The position numbers were made by a program, and so were the translations under genes. DNA of 64,000 nt from the NCBI GenBank assembly GCA_025531455.1, contig JAMYHL010000086.1, forward strand, positions 62,652-126,651. The letters run 5' to 3'. Numbering within the stretch: position 1 is the stretch's first letter; each line of letters opens with the position of its first letter. The DNA comes from Apiotrichum sp. Y4204. Lineage: Eukaryota; Basidiomycota; Tremellomycetes; Trichosporonales; Trichosporonaceae. Positions 59,352 through 64,000 of this stretch are shown piece by piece. The notes beneath the pieces were generated by a model, which saw only the letters and a list, made by a program, of their open reading frames with translations, did not search any database and was not told the origin of the DNA.

Positions 59352-59816
59352 TCAGAAGACGATGATAGCCAGGGCGGCGCTCACAACGCACATCACAGAA
59401 GCTACCGCCTTGTGACCCTTGTTCTCCTTGGACGCTGTCGGCGTGGGCGGTGAGGTCGCAGACTCGGGCACGGTGGTCGGCGCTGGCGTCGCCGTCTGCG
59501 TCGCTGTCGTCGACGGTGTTGGCGGCGTCAGAGCTGTGGTATCCCAGCGCAGCGGCTTGGGACCGGTATAGTCCCACGGCAGCTCCCCACCCGCGATCGG
59601 CGTCGGCTTGCCATTAGGCATGCCGGTGAGATAGGACGCTGGGAGGGTAAAGTTCTTGTCGCACTTTGGGCCGCTACATCCCAAGGCAACGTAGGGAAAC
59701 TCGGCAATTGTGACTGTTTTGCCAGCCTCGTCGGTGTAGATTTCGACTTCTCGGGACGCGAATACTTGAGTCGCGATGAGGAGAGCTGTCAGGGCAGGGA
59801 GAGTGAGTGAAACCAT
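59352..59816 (-). CDS. small GPI-anchored surface protein (predicted)
   Basis: A single exon of 154 residues from an ATG at 59816; the frame extends upstream to 59888. The chosen start gives a clean signal peptide (MVSLTLPALTALLIATQVFA). The middle has two cysteines in GCSGPKCDKNF and an N-glycosylation site (NFT). A Thr/Pro/Ala-rich stalk (TTATQTATPAPTTVPESA) is followed by a basic spacer and a C-terminal hydrophobic tail (VASVMCVVSAALAIIVF), the layout of a GPI-anchor signal. No enzymatic domain is recognised. It is probably displayed on the cell wall or membrane. The cysteine-poor core is too short to classify. Confidence 0.72.
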   Translation of the reverse strand: MVSLTLPALTALLIATQVFASREVEIYTDEAGKTVTIAEFPYVALGCSGPKCDKNFTLPASYLTGMPNGKPTPIAGGELPWDYTGPKPLRWDTTALTPPTPSTTATQTATPAPTTVPESATSPPTPTASKENKGHKAVASVMCVVSAALAIIVF

Positions 59817-61244
59817 ATTGAGGCGTCGAGTGTGAGGATTGGATGTGAGCGACACTAAGGGAGGGGCCATGGGGAGGATACTCCACATGTTGGTCTCTCT
59901 CTTATGTAGCGTTTGTGGCTATAAAGATCACATGGGGCGAAGTGTCAAGATCTGGGATCAAACATGATGCCAAGCATCCTGTGGCTTATTTCTGGGCAGT
60001 GCTCAGATCTCATCTTGTCATTACCACAAGATGTCTACCAGATATAAGCAGATCAGATCCGGACGGGAACAGGCCCCTGAAGAACTGTATCGAATGCGCA
60101 GCTCACAGCCGAGTTGTGATGCTGCACACTGTATGCTGTACCTTGTACGCTGTACGCTGTACGCTGTGCACCTGGAGGCTGTCAGATCTCGGGATCTCGC
60201 AGCTTGGGGGCTGATAACAGGGCAGACAGGGACATGAGGACACTGCATCCCCATTTCACCTTCCCGTTTCACGAAACCTGTGATCCTGTAAGTGATAAGT
60301 CTCCGACGACCAAAAGCATGCGACAGAGGGTCGTCCATGACGTCCGTAACCATAGCCTTCTGGTGCAATATGGGTCAGTAGCGTTAGCGGATGATTTCGG
60401 TTTCAAGTCGCAAACAAAGAGTAAAGATAAAGGAGGATGGTCAGCGATCCATCAGCGTTGAATGATGCAGAAAGATGATGACAAAACAACCATATCTGCA
60501 GCTGGCAGCGTGATTGATGTGTTCGATGGTCCACTTTGAATGTACCCGAGTCGCAGTGTGCAGCAAGATCAGATAGCCATCCACATCCCCCCACAGCCTC
60601 TTCGAAAGCGGTGCTAATTTGGTCGACGACCGTTCCGATCTCCACTGTGCTTACGCATCCTACAGTCAGCGAAAGTGCATGTATTCACTTGTCGGTAACG
60701 GATACCTACGTCCGTGCGTTACCCTACATGTTGTGCTGTGCTCGCTGTGATGCGTGCCACGGGCGCCGCAAGTTCTTGCGTTCTGAACGGGTAACTTTTA
60801 CACCGCTCGTAGTCGGAAGGCATTTGAGTGGTGGAATTTGGCAAACACAATCAGAAGACCCACCTTGTGGTCTTGTAGCCCCGAGCTATGGCAAGCTACG
60901 GCACTTCTGGGCGATGGAGACTACTGTCGGCACGAGATGCTGACTGCTGGCATCCAGCGTTCATCGACCGATGATAACGCGGAAACAGGTGTGTCAGGTG
61001 ACGTGCATCCCCGCACTCGGCCGACGGCTTGGCTGATCATGTGTACGCTTGCCCACTTTGGTCGGCAACTAACTCGGGCCGCGAATGATCTCATCAATGT
61101 GTAGAGATGTCCGAATGCCGGGGCGCAGCTGATTCGGAGAGGGCTCGTGGGATACCATGCGATGTGATGGGGAGAAGAGGCATAAAGACAGGACATGATA
61201 GCTGAAGCGAGACGCTGGTTGTTCCCTACTCCTCACCACCCACC
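59817..61244. other. 1.4 kb divergent intergenic region
   Basis: Upstream of the GPI-protein gene and of the metallo-beta-lactamase gene. It contains a 7-nt repeat at 60145-60165 and TCAGC half-site repeats near 60441. No credible ORF and no tRNA seen. Confidence 0.5.
60145..60165. repeat. 7-nt tandem repeat (GTACGCT)3
   Basis: Three perfect copies, with diverged copies just upstream from about 60129. Confidence 0.75.
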
Positions 61245-62403
61245 ATGCCGATCGAGTACCTCTCCAAGCACGAGGACAAGCACGGGTACCGCCCGCTGCA
61301 GGTGCCCGAGACGTCGACTGTGCCGTTCACACCGCTCAAACCGTCTCCGTCGCCGGACGCCAAGTGTAGGGTACACGTTCTGCGGCAGTCGGACCTAACG
61401 ATGCCGCTAAGCATGTTCCTGCGCACGAGTGACACAGACGCGCCGCTGCGGCTTCCGGTCTTCACGTTTGTCGTTGAGCACGGTAGCGGGCGCCGCATCG
61501 CGTTTGACATGGGCCTCAAGCTCAAGCTTGAAGACCACTCCCCGTTCACGCAAAAGGTCATCGGCGGCGTACCCATCACCTGGCCGCGCGACACGCTGCC
61601 TGCGATCTACGCGTCGCACGGGGTGGATGCAGACACGATCGAGACGGTTGTGCTTTCCCACACGCACTTTGACCACATCGGCGACATTGGACAGTTCCCC
61701 ACCAAGACCAAGTTAATCGTCGGCCCGCGTACTATGGAGGCGAGTCTTCCTGGATACCCTACGAAGCAAGACGCAAGCGTGCTCGACAGTGACCTCCCCG
61801 TCGCCTCGGAGCGCGAGGTGATTGAACTCAACGACAAGAGCGACTGGACGCAGGTCGGCTCCTTCAAGGGTATTGACTACTTTGGCGATGGGTCATTCTA
61901 CATCCTCGACGCATATGGAGTGAGTGCAGAGTGGATTGCGAGTACCTCCAAGGCTGACCGAACAGCACATGATTGGTCACATTGCTGCACTCGTCCGGAC
62001 GACGACAAACCCTGACACTTACATGCTTCTTGCGGGCGACTCGGCCCACGTCCGCGGATTATACTCGTGCTGCCCCGGATGCTCGCACCCGCCCTTCCGC
62101 GCGGGGCTGTATCCTGCATCTGACGGCTTGTCTCCGTCCGAGGTGGCGCGCGGCGGCCTGCTGGCGATCCACTTCGACCTGCCGGCTGCATACGCCAACA
62201 TGGCGCGGATGGGGCGCATGGAGGAGGAGGACGAGGTGACTGTCATGCTAGCACACGACCTTGAGTGGGAGAAGATCCTCGAGGAGGAGCAGGGCAAGGA
62301 CTGGGAGTGGGCCGAGATCACCGACTGGAAGAAGCAGGGCCGTAAGGAGCAGGTACGCAAGGAGTGGGTGTACAAGCAGGTCCCCGATGGCGATGATGTT
62401 TAG
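61245..62403 (+). CDS. metallo-beta-lactamase-fold hydrolase
   Basis: Two exons (61245-61919, 61966-62403) across a 46-nt intron give 370 residues. The metal-binding motif HxHxDH is present in VVLSHTHFDHIGDIGQF (near residue 140). The second metal-ligand region follows in LLAGDSAHVRG, with Asp and His. The N-terminus and the FVVEHGSGRRIAFDMGL segment fit the lactonase-like MBL group that includes AiiA-type quorum-quenching lactonases and fungal homologues. The C-terminal 70 residues are highly charged (DWEWAEITDWKKQGRKEQ), an extension unusual for the family. No signal peptide is seen, so it should be cytosolic. The natural substrate is unknown. It converges on the pyruvate decarboxylase gene with 180 bp between stops. 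Confidence 0.9.
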
Positions 62404-62583
62404 CTGAAGAAGTGATCTCATGTGAATGTTGAATGTAAGAAGTGCAGCATTGGCGACATCGTGACAGCTCCTTTATCATTACTTGGTACCCACACACACA
62501 CTATCCGGCGCTCCGTGTCCATAAAGGTTCTGCATGCTGACAAAGTACAACCGGAATAATGTGTGATGTCCCAACAACCCCCT

Positions 62584-64000
62584 CTACATCTTGCGCCCAA
62601 GCATCTCGGCGAGGACGGGAGGGCAGTCGCCGCGGGGGATGTACACCTCGATGACACGGATGCGGTCGGCGACGGCAAAGTCCTTGTCGTTGAGAAGGGT
62701 GTTGAGCTCCTCCTGCGTGCGCGCAGTGTGGGTCTCGTGCTTGAAGCCGGTACGGCCCGCGAAGAGCGGGAGAAGCATCGTGTGGTCCCAGCTGGCAATG
62801 TCGTTGTACTTCGCCTTCGGGCCGTGGACTAATTGTCAGCGCTGGGTACATGGGGTACGGTGGAGCAACTCACTCAGACGCTCAATCTCGTAGCCGTCGT
62901 TGTTGAGCACGAAGATGTACGGCGTCAGGCCGCGGCGCACCATGGTTCCAATCTCCTGCACCGTCTAGAAGTGTCAGCTATTGTCCTTCGTGATCACAAT
63001 ATACTCACAAGCTGCAGCGAGCCGTCACCGACAAAGAGGACGACACGCTTCGCAGGGTCGAGTTCGCGGGCGGCGAGCGCGGCGCCGAGGGCAGCTCCGA
63101 CACTCCATCCGATGGCGCCCCACATGCACTGCGTGTGGTACTGGGAGTTCGACGGAAGCGCCAGTGGGAGCATGCCGAATGCGGCCGTGCCCATGTCGGC
63201 GAGCACGACATCTGCCATTAGTATCCATGACCGTGACCCTTTTGGAGACTGCTCACTCACCCGTGTCCTGGAACCAAGGGACGGCGCGCGACCAGAACCA
63301 CTCCTGCGAGATGACCTCGCCGCTGACCTTGGTAGTGGTGGGGAGGAGCCGCCTGGCTGCGGTCATTTCCGCGACAGTGTCGGATGCTGCCGGCTGCTTC
63401 TTCTTCGAGAGGGGCTCAAGGAGCGGGATGAGCGCGGGAATGAGCTGGCGCATGTCCGTGCCGGCGTAGTCGGCGCCGCCGATCTTGGTCGTGTCGGCGT
63501 AGAACTCGATCGAGCCCGTCAGGCGCAGTGTGTAGCGGCCGGTGTTGGTGTCGCTCTTCATCGCTCCGATGTGCAGCACAAAGTCCGCGCTCTCAATGTC
63601 CTCCTTGACGGCGTCAAGGGTGCTGTCACCGCCGTACGCGCCGCCAAAGGAGCCGTCCTGCTCGTCAAGAAGCGACTTGGACGTGACAGCTGTGGGCGTC
63701 AGCTCTGTGGGAAGCGCTTCAAGACCCTGCTACTCACTGCAGAAGGCCCTCATGCCGGTCCGCTTGACAAGGTCACGGACGACCTCGCGCATACCGTAGC
63801 GCTCGGCGTAGAGGTCGGCAAGGACCACAGGCTTCTTGGCAGCCGCGAACCGGGTAACGATGTCATCGAGGACCTGCTGCGAGACATCCTCAATGGAAGG
63901 GGTAAGGAGCTTGCGGGGGGCAGAAGCGGGGTCGCGCGGCGCGCCGAACTTGGGCAGCGGGGTGGCGAGCTTGGCGGCGGGGACGCGCTTGTGGCTGTAG
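62584..64000 (-). CDS. PDC1: pyruvate decarboxylase (C-terminal part; 5' end outside window)
   Basis: Five exons are in the window (64000-63738, 63689-63261, 63211-63009, 62964-62874, 62828-62584), about 410 codons; the 5' end with the catalytic Glu lies beyond the right edge. The enzyme converts pyruvate to acetaldehyde and CO2 with TPP and Mg2+ in fermentation. Evidence: the middle-domain segment KKPVVLADLYAERYGM, GMLPLALPSNSQYHTQCMWG, the TPP/Mg motif from GDGSLQLTVQEIGTM to LNNDGYEIERLIHGPKAKYN, and the C-terminal VYIPRGDCPPVLAEMLG. The NDGYxIExxIHGPKAxYN signature separates PDC from acetolactate synthases; an indolepyruvate decarboxylase is a possible alternative. Introns are 44-49 nt. 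Confidence 0.93.

Overview
This window comes from a GC-rich, intron-dense basidiomycete yeast, most likely a tremellomycete of the Trichosporonales type. That placement is inferred from gene content, pyrimidine-rich leaders directly before start codons, and very short introns (often 32-40 nt) with a CTGAC or CTAAC branch site just before the AG. No bacterial operons, phage, CRISPR arrays, rRNA or intact mobile elements are visible. All exon models were made by reading splice signals, frame and family similarity by eye; no search was run.

Layout. 0-5 kb: a partial Pro/Tyr-rich gene running off the left edge; the esterase gene IAH1 divergent from a PP2A activator (PTPA/RRD) gene; then an unrecognised charged protein. 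5.7-16.7 kb: COG8 (Golgi tethering) divergent from ILV3 (branched-chain amino acid synthesis), then the splicing helicase PRP22 and an intronless alpha/beta hydrolase. 17.5-22.3 kb: the osmosensor SHO1 and an ATG14/UVRAG-type autophagy gene. 22.5-27.3 kb: two tandem unrecognised genes whose proteins end in the same kind of short helical module. 27.6-32 kb: a class IV (Chs3-type) chitin synthase, followed by a 4.9 kb stretch with no credible gene (32-36.9 kb). 36.9-43 kb: a CDK-site-rich hypothetical protein, prefoldin subunit 6, a beta-helix protein with a C-terminal membrane segment, and a membrane-anchored short-chain dehydrogenase. 43-57 kb: an MSP1-like mitochondrial AAA ATPase, a Maf-type nucleotide pyrophosphatase, the 2655-residue ribosome-biogenesis factor UTP20, and an intron-containing tRNA-Thr. 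57-64 kb: a disordered DPF/NPF protein, a GPI-type surface protein, a metallo-beta-lactamase-fold protein, and the 3' part of a pyruvate decarboxylase gene running off the right edge.

Most genes are unrelated housekeeping genes in the usual fungal mosaic; neighbours are linked by divergent promoters rather than shared pathways. Cell-surface and stress functions (SHO1, chitin synthase, GPI protein, beta-helix protein) recur but are not clustered.

The strongest unexplained signal is the pair of tandem genes at 22.5-27.3 kb. Three C-terminal modules (two in one protein, one in the other) each start one codon after a phase-1 intron and share an LLG[S/T]...H...VGA pattern. The two terminal exons are both exactly 191 nt. 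A weaker fourth copy may lie in the gene at 4102-5065. This looks like an exon-borne, possibly lineage-specific, Myb/SANT-like module.
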